From Riptortus pedestris (lineage: Eukaryota > Arthropoda > Insecta > Hemiptera > Alydidae), in contig CM032231.1 in NCBI GenBank assembly GCA_019009955.1, forward strand, positions 46,279,001-46,343,000: a stretch of 64,000 nt of DNA, read 5' to 3'. The notes under the pieces were generated by a model. It had not been told where the DNA came from. It ran no database searches and saw only the letters and a list, made by a program, of their open reading frames with translations. Of this stretch, positions 11,315 through 23,156 are shown in pieces (within the stretch, counting starts at the first letter, position 1; each line of letters starts with the position of its first letter). The position numbers and the translations under genes were made by a program.

Positions 11315-11491
11315 GTCGTCCTGTTTATAAATAAAATCATTTATTGTTGGTTGAGTTATTTGGCGGCCTGTATTATCATCATCGCCATTATTATATATCG
11401 ATTTAATACACACACAATTTAAATTATTCTTTTGTGGATTTGTTTACTATTGGAATTGATTATATACATAGCCAACATAATATTTTAACAG

Positions 11492-11655
11492 TTAAAGAAA
11501 TGACAGCAGAGCCGGAGCAAGGACGATTGGCTCACGCTGCTCTCTCCAATTGTTTGAGAACGTTTTCAGAAGCTTTTGAGCTAAGAATGTTTGTGACAAT
11601 CATTGCTATTGGAACTGACTATTTATTGAATGTTTACATGAACACATATCATCAG
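11492..11655 (+). CDS. gustatory receptor exon (helix 6 region)
   Basis: Open frame ending NVYMNTYHQ at donor CAG/GTAAAT (11656). Possible acceptor TTTTAACAG at 11491 gives phase 1; the frame also runs open upstream to a Met codon at 11434, so the 5' edge is a guess. Confidence 0.6.
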
Positions 11656-14600
11656 GTAAATACTGTAGTTTGGCTTGACTTTTAATATAAGAATCTGTAT
11701 TGATATTGTGAGTGTTACAGCAAGAAGCGAGCACTCTGACTTTCTTAGTTGGAACACTAGACGGTTTGTCTGCCGTTTATCTACCTGCCTATCTGACAAC
11801 AAGATTAATCGCAAAGGTCAGTTATGCTATTTGATTTTACAGTATAATGTAGTTGACTTTATCAGTTCCTACGAAATTGAAGAACGTGTTCAGCTGCCTG
11901 GAGAAATCAAGGCCCTTCAGACAGTGGTAGGAGTCTATAAGTTGCTAGGCATTATATATGTCATAAATAAGTCATGGAACATTAGTATTATTATTTTACT
12001 TTTATACTGTATTCTTCCCAAAATGAATCCCTCTGATGTTAAACTTTTATGACTATCCAAGTAGAGGATGGTTACCTAACGTTTTAATGATTAAGTTCTT
12101 ATTGTGTTAGGGTAAAAGTAGACATCGTTCATGATGTTGTTGCGGAAATTCTCCTACCTCTAAGTCGACTGTGTCGATAATCAATAATTATCGATAATCG
12201 ATAAGTACAGAGAGCTGCTGTGTGTTCCGTGTTCCGCCTTGTGAAACGAGAGTGCACCAGTTAATGTACTGCTTGTATTTTGTGTCTCTCCTTCGTCCTA
12301 TGCTGTTCGGCTCTCGTCCGCTTCTCCGTGACGTCAGTGTGACTGCCACAGGTAGGACGTACCATATATGTGAGTTTTACCGGCTAGAAGGGAACCGTGG
12401 TATACCTCCCGCCATATAATTCCAACGAGGCCAACGTCTGGCCAAACCAGCTGTACCAAAGAGGTCCAAGACATCAAGAGTGGTCTTCTCGACCTCAGTG
12501 ACGGTTAATTCTGCAGCATTGTTCATGTAACCTGTTTTCAGGAGTTATTTCCAGCAAAGAAGCCTCCATGTGCACCAAATTACGTGGTAAAGGTAGTTAG
12601 TTAGTTGGGTTGTTCTGGTTCAAGTTCTCGCCTGAAGGAGATGCAGTAATTTCAGAAAAGGGTGATCGGGAGTATTCTCATTTCGAAGGATATTCGCCTG
12701 GGAGTAAGAGCAGGGCTGCCCACTGAAATGCGGCGGTAGGTAATACAAATTTTCCCTTTCCAGTACAATAAACAAAGAAAATATGCAAAATGAAGTATCA
12801 CAGTGTATTTAAATGTGTAATTTCATCACAATAAATTTATATGATTAAATTTCGGGTAATTTGTAGGCTTATGCAGTTAAAGAGGATCTTCTAGACCTGA
12901 GTCTTACTGGGAAGAATGAAGATTTTTGCCAGCAGGTAAGACTAATTTAAAATCTAATTTCGTTTTTATTATTGTCTAATCAAAGATATTGATCGTAAAG
13001 GGCAGTTACTTATCATTCTCGAATAAGACTTGCTTTTGCCATAGTAATAAGCAACTTTTTGCTGCTTCGGTAATTCTTTCTGTAATTCTTGGAGCTAAGT
13101 GAATGCAACACATTCTCCTTGCTTTCGGAGTATTCTGAACATCCACCTTAACGTTTTTATATTAATCAGCAGACGCTTACACTATATCTCAGTGGCTGCC
13201 CCATCCCTTAAAAACTTGAAAGAAAAAAAAAGGAAACATGCGATAGTGAAAATGTAAATGAATTAATGGAATATAAAAAATGATTAAATCTCATTATTAT
13301 TATTAGATACCTAACTATTTCATTTGGAAGCTAGTACATGTAGTATTCTCTTAAATATGAACCTGTTCCATTCCTCTTTTTGGTTTCTTAGACTCTGATC
13401 CTACCAGATGCATGGTCTCAGATATTTTATATAGAAAATATATCATATTTTCTTGAGAGAGAAATCTATTATTTAATATTCATTAATACATATCTACAAA
13501 TAATAATATGTAATTTTATGTAGTCTTCATACAGCTTTCCTGGAACCAATATTCAAATATTCTTTATATTTTAATTGCATGGGTCAAGAACAAAAACTCA
13601 TTTTTTTCTACGTAGTCTTAATTAAAAACCAACATACATGTTTCGCGGCCCATAACTATGTATTAATGCTATTTAAAGTTATCTTTGGGAGTTTATAAAT
13701 TGTTGGTTATTATATATGGAGAAGAATGACCCCTGAAGAGTTGGTATATAGGGCATGAAACATGTGGGAATTTTTCATTGAAGTCTGCGTAGAAAAAATG
13801 AGTTCTTGTTCGTCATTCCTGCCATTAAAATATGAACAATTTTACGTTTGTTATTTTAAAGAATTTGCTATTGAGGAATAAATTTCGAAATTACTTTTCA
13901 ATTTTCAGGTGGATATGTTCTTGGAAGAGGTACGAACAAGTAACTTGGAAATCACAGCGTGGGGAGTCTTTAGACTTGATTCTGGATTATACGGATCGGT
14001 AAATCATTAATGTTTGTCTTATATACGTTGTTGGTGTTTGATATGGTCAAGAGTGTTGAGGCTCTGACCTTGCAAATGTAGAATTTTAAACATGAAATAG
14101 GAGAACCCACAGCTCGGTGTTCCCCTGAATCAAATAGAATTTTATTTTGCAAATCAGTTTCAATTGTGCAGTAATCCTCCAAACAAGAGTCGTAAGTAGT
14201 CGAGCTTATATGCAATAGTGTAACTTCTCTAAAGTGACACCATTATAAACATCAATTCACTGTCAATATTGTAAGTAATGCATGTAAATAAAACGAATAC
14301 TAAAGTTGGATAAGTTATATGCCGACTTGATAATTATAAAAATTTAGTCAATATAGATGGAATCATTTTTCTTATACTGATATATATTAGGTCTTGTCTA
14401 ACTCTCTTTAAATCACTCCCGACATGGCAAAATCTTCCTCAGCCCACGACACATCCGAAGTCCGCTGTTTAAACAGTATCAACCCGCCTGGATAACCCGA
14501 GTGCTGGCAAGGGCAAAATGTACATTCTGCCACCTCCACCTGCTGTGCACCACTGTGGTAGGCAAAGGAAAGCATTTTCAACTTTTTAATTTCTACTTTG

Positions 14601-15392
14601 TTTCTTTTACTGGAATACAAAATCAACTGGGTGAACAAACCACCCTTATCTATCACATCCAACAAAGTTTGAATAACTCCCCCTTCAAATTATAGCAAAG
14701 GTATGGCAAGAGGGAGTTCTAAACCAACAGGGGTCTCCCGGCCTCAAACAATGTCAAAAAGAATACCTCAATATCTGGGTCTCAAGAAAAAACCACCTGA
14801 AACCACTTTTCTTCTTTAGAGGAAGCATCCTCTCTGTTCGATGGTTTGAAATGTAAACTCTTGCTGTATTAACTGTATCTGGAACCTGAATGAGTTGCCC
14901 TCTTGCTTTATTTTACGATGTGCCCCCAGCTTGCTCCAACTCGGCTAGTAGTGGAGGTAAAAAATAAATTCAAGGGAAGATCAGCTTCCTCGGTATAGAC
15001 TCTCCACACAGAGCCTCCAGTGTGAAACTTAATACATATTTACTGGGTACTACCAGCCCTTGAAGGACATGGAATGACTCATTTATGACGTTATAATTGT
15101 TTCAAACGAGGAACATTCCCTAATAAATAAATAAATTCATTCTTAATTAATGTAATAAGTACATTCTTAAATTATTTTAACTTTTTTATTTATTTGTGGG
15201 TGGGAGTGTGTGATCTAACCTTTAAATGTAAACATTAAATCCAGTAGATACAATTAAAGTTCACCTCCTTGGTAAGGTAATTCCTAATTTCTTTTCCAGT
15301 TTGTTAATACTCTGCTGACTTTCTTCATCGCCATGGCACAATTTAGGAATGAAATTACTACTCTCATCCATCGCTATGGTTTGAACTCCTAG
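11492..15392 (+). CDS. insect gustatory receptor (Gr), 3' part, four exons
   Basis: Four exons (about 11492-11655, 12867-12935, 13909-13998, 15300-15392) join through phase-0 introns into about 138 codons ending in TAG. The last exon encodes FVNTLLTFFIAMAQF, which matches the TYhhhhhQF signature in the seventh membrane helix of insect gustatory receptors (Phe in place of Tyr). The preceding exon, ending RLDSGLYGS, matches the usual ffxldxxLl stretch, and the first exon looks like the preceding helix region (FELRMFVTIIAIGTDYLLNVY). Family members are seven-helix ligand-gated cation channels in taste and other sensory neurons. They usually have about 350-450 residues, so the N-terminal exons are missing. 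They may lie upstream among repeats, or the gene may be truncated. The 5' edge of the first exon is uncertain. Confidence 0.72.
12180..12360 (+). promoter_or_regulatory. GC-rich patch with DRE and CRE palindromes inside a Gr intron
   Basis: In otherwise AT-rich intron DNA, TATCGATA (12189-12196, DREF-type element) is followed by a GC-richer stretch with TGACGTCA (12329-12336, CREB/ATF site) and a donor-like CCACAG/GTAGGA (12352). This arrangement suits a promoter with a noncoding first exon. It could equally be part of an LTR that begins TGTTGCGG at 12138. Confidence 0.3.
12867..12935 (+). CDS. gustatory receptor exon (loop before helix 7)
   Basis: Acceptor TTTGTAG at 12866, donor CAG/GTAAGA at 12936, 23 codons, phase 0 at both ends. 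Encodes AYAVKEDLLDLSLTGKNEDF. Confidence 0.6.
13581..13822. repeat. foldback (long inverted repeat) element in a Gr intron
   Basis: Left arm with ACTCATTTTTTTCTACGTAG and CATGTTTCGCGGCCC is mirrored on the right by GGGCATGAAACATG and CTGCGTAGAAAAAATGAGTT. The arms are about 80-90 bp and imperfect. Probably a non-autonomous DNA element. It would form a strong hairpin in the pre-mRNA. Confidence 0.75.
13909..13998 (+). CDS. gustatory receptor exon (pre-helix 7)
   Basis: Acceptor TTTTCAG at 13908, donor TCG/GTAAAT at 13999, 30 codons, phase 0. Encodes a stretch including WGVFRLDSGLYGS, typical of the segment just before the last helix. Confidence 0.72.
14000..15299. other. last Gr intron; 14400-15060 holds an unrecognised, less AT-rich segment
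   Basis: 14400-15060 has the composition of former coding DNA, but I see no open frame with a family match on either strand. Confidence 0.35.
15300..15392 (+). CDS. gustatory receptor last exon with TYhhhhhQF-type motif
   Basis: Acceptor CTTTTCCAG at 15299. 30 codons then TAG at 15390-15392. Carries TFFIAMAQF and a short polar C-terminal tail. A poly(A) hexamer AATAAA lies at 15519-15524. Confidence 0.78.
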   Translation, partial: FVNTLLTFFIAMAQFRNEITTLIHRYGLNS

Positions 15393-16169
15393 AAGGTCGC
15401 CTCGCTTCACAAGAGAAGCTCTTTTTATTTAGTGTAGATGTTTTTATTATTATTTTTTTTAGGGAACAATGTGTAATAGAATCTAAAATAGTTACAAAAA
15501 TTTAATTACAATTATAATAATAAAATTTTGATAGTTTATTCAAATTGAAACTTGAATCGGTAATACATGATGAATATATAAATATAAAATATAATATAAT
15601 AATACATTGATATTGGAAACTAAAAGCAGAATTACCTTATGTTCAGTCTGTATCCAATTAACATTTGTATTCTATATTCTATTGGAGTTGTCAAATTCAG
15701 ACATCATAGTGACAATGATAATCATGAGTTAAGTGAGTTGTTTCAGGCGTTGGTTAAAAGATAATATGCTTCTAGCTCATATTTAATCGCAGAATATAAA
15801 AGTCTTTAGAAATTAGCTTTGTTGGTTTATTATTTCCGGATGCCTACAAGTGATGAAGCCGAAGTGATATAAGTGAGTACACTCCCTTTTTTCTCTTTTA
15901 ACTTTACGATGTAACTAGGCAGTGGACACCCTTCGGAGAAGGAATGTCCCAATATACAAGGCTATACTCGTATATTGAGTAGAGTCACCAATATGAAAAG
16001 GGGCATCATACCTGTGGAAGCATTGCTGGAGCCCAATAGCCATCTATTAGTATTACAATTTTCTTAAAGATCAAACATCTTTATTCAGCTCATTCGCCGG
16101 TCAAAGGAGTTTTTTATTATTTTTTTTTTTACACTTAATAAATAGCCTGGCAACCACACAATACAACAT
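15393..16169. other. 3' flank of the Gr gene, no gene seen
   Basis: AT-rich. Includes the poly(A) hexamer at 15519. No recognised element. Confidence 0.4.
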
Positions 16170-16283
16170 GAAATTGGATATTATTATTTATTAACTTTCA
16201 AATTTTTCTGGTATGGCAGAATCATAATCAGGACAGGTTATCTACAGGTTACCACCCTTTTGTAGCCAGGGTGGGACTGCGGA
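16170..16283 (-). mobile_element. tRNA-derived SINE, 3' part only, cut by a PHR
   Basis: Contains the SINE body blocks GGTTATCTACAGGTTACCAC and TAGCCAGGGTGGGACT, then stops where a PHR terminus (TTTTAGCAGATTTCCC) begins at 16284. Confidence 0.75.
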
Positions 16284-16422
16284 TTTTAGCAGATTTCCCT
16301 GAGGGGAAATCAGCTGTTTAGGTTGTACTTATGATGGGATTTTCGAAAAATTTCTTCACAGGCTATCGATCCGACCCAGGAGATAACGAAAATGAAGTCC
16401 GTTAAAAATTAGCGTTAACAGG

Positions 16423-16484
<62 letters not shown>

Positions 16485-16978
16485 CCTGTTAACGCTCTAG
16501 TGGTCGCAATTTGTGTCTCATCGTTACCAAACTCGATATTTAAATGTTTTATGTAAAAAGGAAGATCAAACCTAAAATCGGACTAGTGGGAGGGGGTGGG
16601 GTTTAGAGGGGGAGAATTTTGAAAATTCGAAATATCTCCGTTGTTTTGCGTCGAATCGAAAATTTGTATAGAATCAATGTTATTGCAAATGTAATATTCT
16701 ATAAATGTTATTATATCTGGGTTTTTTTTTCAATATCTTTATTATTAACAAAGATATTTGCATTTTTTAGTTTTCGGTCTTCAGTGAACCCCCTCTCCTA
16801 CTCATTTCATATTAACAATAAGCTGTTATATTATGAAGTACTTTATTTGAAGCCTAAATACCCAATATTGTTCTCATTGAAGTTGTACGTTTTGACTAAG
16901 TGCATATTTTGAGGTGAGCACGTGGGAAATCTGTTTAGTTATCGTCTCCTACAGTCTCCTGCAAAGACATCTTTAAAG
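16284..16978 (+). repeat. PHR copy, with decayed hairpin end
   Basis: Palindromic end at 16288, (TA)n core at 16427-16482, then the usual internal blocks (GTGGTCGCAATTTGTG, poly-G, CAAAGATATTTGCA). The hairpin end at 16940-16975 is degraded. Copies of GCCTGTTAACGCT on both sides make the core itself an inverted repeat. Confidence 0.85.
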
Positions 16979-16980
16979 AA

Positions 16981-17421
16981 AAAAGTCCGTCACGCAGGGG
17001 CTGCGTAAACTAAGCAGATTTCCCACGTGAAGTAATACAATAGAGAGATCTCCATACAAGAGCCCAACAGTTACGGTAAAGGGCCGAACTAGGTTTTGGC
17101 GGGAAATTCAAAAATCTGGTATCGGCCCAAATTTAATAAAAATGCAAATATCTCGGTTAATATTCAAGATAGGGAATAAATGTATAGAACAATATTTATA
17201 GTAAATTTAATTTTCAATAAGATTGATTCTATACAATTTTTCGATCCGACGCATAATAACGGAGATATTTCGAATTTTCCGAAAATCCCCCCTCTAAACC
17301 CCCCCTCCCACTGGACCGATTTCAGCCATTAACGAACTTGATCTTCCTTTTTACATAAAACGATTAAATTCCGAGTTTGGTAACGATCAAACAAAAATTG
17401 CGACCGCTAGAGCGTTAACAG

Positions 17422-17497
<76 letters not shown>

Positions 17498-17617
17498 TTG
17501 AACGGACCTCATTTTCGTCATCTCCTGGGTAGGATCGATGGACATTTGAAGAAATTTTTCGAAACTCGCGTCATGAGTACGACCTCAATAGCTGATTTCC
17601 CTTAAGGGAAATCTGCT
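16981..17617 (-). repeat. PHR copy, first of a head-to-tail pair
   Basis: AAAAGTCCGTCACGCAGGGG at 16981 to the palindromic end, ATCTGCT at 17617. (TA)n core at 17426-17493. Confidence 0.92.
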
Positions 17618-18080
17618 AAAAGTACGTCACGCAGGGGCTGCGTAAACTAAGCAGATTTCCCACGTGAAGTTTTACAATAGAGAAATTTCAGAATAGAGAG
17701 TCAAACAGTTACGGGAATGGTCCGAACTAGTTCTTGACGGAAACTCACGACTAGACCCGAAGTTAGCCGATCTCATCTCAGAAGCTGAAAACAGAAAAAT
17801 GCATATATCTCGGTTAATATTCAAGATACAGAATACATGTATACATTATTTATAGTAAATTTAATTTGCAATAAGATTGATTCTATATAATTTTTCGATC
17901 CGACGTATAGTAACGGAGATATTTCGAATTTTCGAAAATCCTCCCCTCTAACCCCCCTCCCTCCCATTGGTCCGATTTCAGCCATTAACGAACTCGATCT
18001 TTATTTTTGCATAAAAAGGTTGATTATCGAGTTTGGTAACGATCAAACGAATATTGCGACCGCTAGAGCGTTCACGGACA

Positions 18081-18147
<67 letters not shown>

Positions 18148-18262
18148 GAACGGACCTCATTTTCATCATCTGGGTGGGATCGATGGACATTTGAAGAAAT
18201 ATTTCGAAACTCGCGTCATGAGTACGACCTCAATAGCTGATTTCCCTCAAGGGAAATCTGCT
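17618..18262 (-). repeat. PHR copy, second of a head-to-tail pair
   Basis: Begins AAAAGTACGTCACGCAGG immediately after the previous copy and ends with a palindrome carrying one central change (CCCTCAAGGG). (TA)n core at 18085-18142. Confidence 0.92.
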
Positions 18263-19640
18263 AAAATCCCTCTCGAATTCACCCTCTAAGTAGTACATGA
18301 CAGAAACTGTCCTAGACGAAGACCTGGCACTTGCGTGGAAGCTCACTAGGAGGTTTTTACTACTTGCCCTCAATACGCCTATAATTTGTGTCAACTTACT
18401 GTTTCTTATATAATAAAGGCCGATTTTGAAGATTTCATTTACTAGTTGAAGTGGCTGATCTCTCTCTTCGGGGCAAGCCAGGTGAAGTACTACGGTAATA
18501 CCCTAGGCTCACTCAACCAACTATGTTAAACAGCCTAAGTTCAATGCAGGGCCACCAGCAATTGCCGAGACTGACGATTCGCGTGACCGATAACACATCG
18601 GGAAGCAGGAATTCGAAAGACTGATGAAGGAAGGAATTGGGTGACATTTAAGCGGGTCGGCGCTACATATTAATCAAAGAATATTACCACCCAAGTCTTC
18701 CGGTGTTTGAGAAGGAGGAAAGTGTCCGGTCGCTAACCTGCCAAACATTATGGACGTCAATACAAATACCCACAAAATGAATTACTTCTTCTTTTTCGTT
18801 TGAAAATGTATAACCTTTCCAGTTTGCCATGTCTAGTGGTAGTCCCTGAGACAACGTTATAACTCCCGAATGATTATTGGCAACGGAAACAAGGCTTCAA
18901 ATTTTTAACAAGGCCGTGCAAAAAACATATTTGCGGCTATGTATTTCTAGGTGTATTACTGACCTGTAGGTAAGAGGCAATACTGTTTTTATCTCGAAGA
19001 GGGTTTCAGAACCTTAGAAGTGCTTTAGTAATTGGAAGCATGGTTTGGGACGTTTTTCTTTAATCGGCGCTGCTTGTAAAAGAGAACAAACTTACAAGTA
19101 ATTCTTAAGCGAGAAAAACTTCCGAACTCAGCTTTGAGTCAGTTCATATCAAGAAGCCTTCATCTTCTTCAGCGTCTTTTAGCCTGAAATGAAGTCATAA
19201 GACTTAAACTATAAGGAAGTGCACAATTTCATTTGTTCAGAGTAGCAAGAAATTATTTTATATCGTAACAAACCGTGTTTATTTGATTTAAAGCAGAGAG
19301 AAGACGACCTAAATAACAACCCATTTGCTAAAAAAAGTTCTATCAAAATGATAAAATGCCTCTGAAAGGTATTCCATCAAGACCAGCCATGGAAAATTCT
19401 CTCTGAGAGTGATTAATTCAATGGTAGGTGTGACCAATACTTCAATGACATTAAATGTAGAGTATAGTAGGACTGCTCTATAACATATAGAGTTATATGG
19501 TTATGGCTCTATAGCCAACCAAATAATATCAACATTCTGATCTAGTAAGGAAGTAATCAGCTCTCTCAAAAATAATATGTATTCTTGGTCTGATGATGAT
19601 TCTTTTGCTTAAAAATGATAGGGATGCAATCTTAGTTTAG
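18263..19640. other. intergenic stretch, nothing recognised
   Basis: Mixed composition, GC-richer at 18450-18750. No convincing frame, RNA gene or repeat. Confidence 0.4.
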
Positions 19641-19649
19641 GCTTATCAG

Positions 19650-20900
19650 ATGAATAAGAAAGAATAAATAAAGAAAAAATACTTGCAAAATGAAAACTGG
19701 TCATTATGCCTATTCATAACAAAGACTATGAAACAGGGGTGCAGAGCTTCTCTTAACAGAGTCTGTGCCCATTTGTTACAAGTGGATGGAAATGATACTG
19801 GATGAGTGTCAGAGTAGTTTTTGCCCTAGATACTCAATATCTAAAGTATCAAGCAGATGTCAGAAAAAGTATGAGCAAGATGATGTTGATCTGGATTTCC
19901 ACTTTATTGACTTCTGGCAGCCTTATGATAGTGTAAGTTATATTAATATAGCAGTCCCCAGGATCAGCTATTGAGCCCTAGTAAGCTTATCAGAGTGATG
20001 AAGGTGTCACAGGAAAGGGTGGTAGTAAAGCTGAAGCCTCTACAGGTGTCTCAGATTGCAAGGTAGCCCACTATCACCATCACCAGTGCTGGTTGACATC
20101 ACCCATGAAGTGGCAATCCTATATATGCTGACAATGTATTCGTTACAGGCACAACCATCACATCATTGGCCTTTGAGGTAAAACATTGTGCATGAAAAGT
20201 GTGTTTCTAAAAGTTTCAGTGTAAAAAAGGAGAGGACAAAGAACATGAGATAATTTCGACAGATTAAAAGCGAAGGATTCTAGTATTTTAGGGAATACAT
20301 GTTTCCTACACTTTAATATTTGGAAGTGATGGCAACAGAGAGAAATAACATTGAAGTTGACAAGAGATAGAATGGTCGCTGGTATCAGATGATTCAATGT
20401 ACTGCAAAGAGCTCTTCAATTCAGACACCTCTCTTGGACAGAGTCTGACAATGCACAAAATGGTGATTAGATCCGTAGTCATGAATGACAGTGAAACATG
20501 GGATAACAAAAGAAAACATGTTCTACTCTAGAAAAGAAGAGCCCTTCAGATTTGTAATGGTTGTGCATCTGTAATTGGGGAAGACTGGTTTGAACAGCGA
20601 GGAATAGTCAAATATGGACCACTATTTTACTAACAAGTAGTAGCCCAGACTCTTCAGGGAGTATAACACTGTGAAAGTAAGTACTTGGGGAAGAAATTAG
20701 ACAACTAAAAAGTATCATTAATATATTTTTAATAAAAATTAGGTCAATGCACAGTGAGCAATATTCACAAGAAACTAAGGCTAATAAATGTACAGTCTTG
20801 TCTAGCACTAATATCTATTAGGATAAATATGGGCAAGACATAATTACTTAAACTAAACCCTTATGTTCATGATAAATCACTAAATTCAACTGTATTTGAG
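19650..20900 (+). pseudogene. decayed LINE reverse transcriptase
   Basis: Scattered RT blocks in order on the plus strand. 19795-19945 encodes ILDECQSSFCPRYSISKV and DFHFIDFWQPYDSV, which correspond to the Q-GFR block and the FIDF-AYDS catalytic block. About 19980-20080 recalls the PSKLIRVMK and primer-grip region. YADNVFVTG near 20125 is the catalytic YADD box with the last Asp changed. DSETW near 20490 recalls the C-terminal SETW block. Multiple stops and frameshifts; old and inactive. Confidence 0.7.
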
Positions 20901-22800
20901 AAGACTCATTTGATAACATTGGACTGAATGATCAAGAATTTACTAATCATTTATTTTTTTAAAAAAAGAAGGAACAGTGAAATTTCTTTTATAATAAAAT
21001 TAGAAATTGAAAATATTTTAATCTGAAATAAGTTTTGTGGATAAAGTTCTTTATTTAGTATACAATGGGGCATTTGTAAACTACTTCTGGCATCTTTAGT
21101 GCTTTAGCAGGTTCCATTTTTTATTCTCTATGGTTTTATCATTGTTGAGTTCTCCCCCCCCCCCTTGAATCATTGTGCTCAAATTATTGCTAAATAAAGT
21201 TTATCTATTCTGAATATTCAATATAAAATGTATTCCAAATGCAGTAAACTTTAAATTACTTGGAAATTGATTAACCTGAGACTGCATACATATGTGTGTG
21301 TGGGAAATACAAATAAGTATTACTATTAGGTTTATTATTAGAGATGGAACCTCTAAAAAAAAATTTCACTAATCCCAGTTTTGGTAGAAAAGGATGGTAG
21401 CCAGTTGATAACTCGCCCAATAAAGCCTCCATAGTACTTTAGAGTCACATGTGCTCTTATGTGAGTCCATTTTTGTCCCAAAATACAATACTTTTTCTTT
21501 AAATTCTAGATTTAAATCGAGTACTTCATGTACTTCTTCCTCCAATTTTTCTTTTTTTTTTTCTTTTTTTTTTTTTTTCGTATGTGCACATATTAAATAC
21601 CCTTCAAAAATATACCTTGGTGTTTTCATTAATATCCTAAAATAAACTAAACTATGAAATAATTAATTAATAAATGCTGAAATTAAGTTTTACCAGAACA
21701 CATTTTATTGTAATGAAGAAGAAAATTGATAACAAAATAATTAAATTTAGTAATTAAATGTACAGTTTCATACTTTAATATCAGTGATTTACAAACTACA
21801 CAAGATTTCAATATACACTACTCTATCTGTCAAAGAAGTATAAACGTTTGACCATATTTGAAGGCACTATAGGAATGGGATATGTTTGGTAGTTAAAATA
21901 TAAGGCAATATACAGCAATACAATAAAATCAGTCATTATGTATGGACATATAATTCACATTATTAAAGTACACCACTCATCATTTTAATAAACATACTTG
22001 TTACTAGTTACCCCTTTATAACTTGTTATAAATGTTGCCCTTTATAAAAAGAATTTTAAAAGTGATCGATTTTTTTAAAAACTTAGGTAGAAAACATTGA
22101 CTTAATATCATTTTTATTTTTTCTAAACTATATTTCTAATGCTTAATGTAGTTGTAATTATTCCTGCATATATTAGTAAACTAAAATGTATATTTGGATA
22201 ATGCTTTTTGTTCATCATTTTGATACGTTTTATTGTTAACTGCTTTTCACAAAAGTGGTCCCTCACCTATTCAGTTAATTATATAAATAAAGACATAATA
22301 TAATAATAAAATAATTTCAACCACTTTTGGATAAAGCTAATTAAAGGCAAGAATTAATAACCACACAATTTTTGTAACTTTGATTTAATAATGAGTAAAA
22401 TTACTTCTATCCAAACCAAACCTGGTTATCCAAATGAATATGAGCTTTTGAAATTAAGTAAAAAAATTGTGTTTTCAAGGGTTCATCAATAAACAGTTTC
22501 TACAAATATTAACTTTTTAAATCTAAAATACTTAAATGTTCCCTTTGAAATTGTTTAAATAGTTAAATGAATACTGTACCCTTCATAGCCTGAGTTCTTT
22601 ATAACATACAGTTACATTATATAATGGGTATAATTATAAATGATTGTTTTGGCACGCTCTTCAACTTCAATACTTTGTACATACATAAAAAATTGAAAAA
22701 AAAAAAAAAGACATTATTTACATAAATATGTTTCATTAAAATGAAAATAAAATAAATGGTTAAATTCTAGACTAGATCTTATTGAAGGTACCTGAATAAT
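20900..22800. other. intergenic AT-rich stretch
   Basis: No gene seen. 21360-21640 has overlapping open frames on both strands around a poly(T) run, without family resemblance. Confidence 0.4.
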
Positions 22801-22804
22801 TATA

Positions 22805-22810
22805 TTTATT
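22805..22810 (-). promoter_or_regulatory. candidate poly(A) signal AATAAA of the ABCH gene
   Basis: A canonical hexamer on the transcribed strand, about 130 nt past the stop codon. AT-rich DNA makes chance hexamers common. Confidence 0.4.
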
Positions 22811-22941
22811 CTCCTACAGTTAATAGTTCAACAGAAAACTTGATACTATAATGTATCTTTAGATTCTTTTTACATTCAATGTGACATATTCTAAACAATT
22901 CAAAAGATAAGGTTGCCAATTGGCCAACAACTCAGTTTTGT

Positions 22942-23156
22942 TTAACCTTTCTTGAATTTAAGAAGAAGTACGCTAGTGCTCATATAAATTATTATCCAAG
23001 CTGTAATGGATAGGAAGCCACTATAGACTACTTGTTGGTCGATTCCCCAGCCCCTAGCTAGCATCGACCTCAGAGACTCTGTAGTCAATGTTAGAGGTAA
23101 GAAGCTACTCAAGAACTGTAGGCCTCTGTTCATTCCTTCAACTGGCCAAATTATAC
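22942..23156 (-). CDS. ABCH transporter coding exon 16 (residues 678-748), C-terminus
   Basis: Acceptor TTTCAG at 23157. Begins [13 protein letters not shown], carries the final helix at about 722-744 and ends LKFKKG then TAA at 22944-22942. This is a typical ABCG/ABCH C-terminus. Confidence 0.95.
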
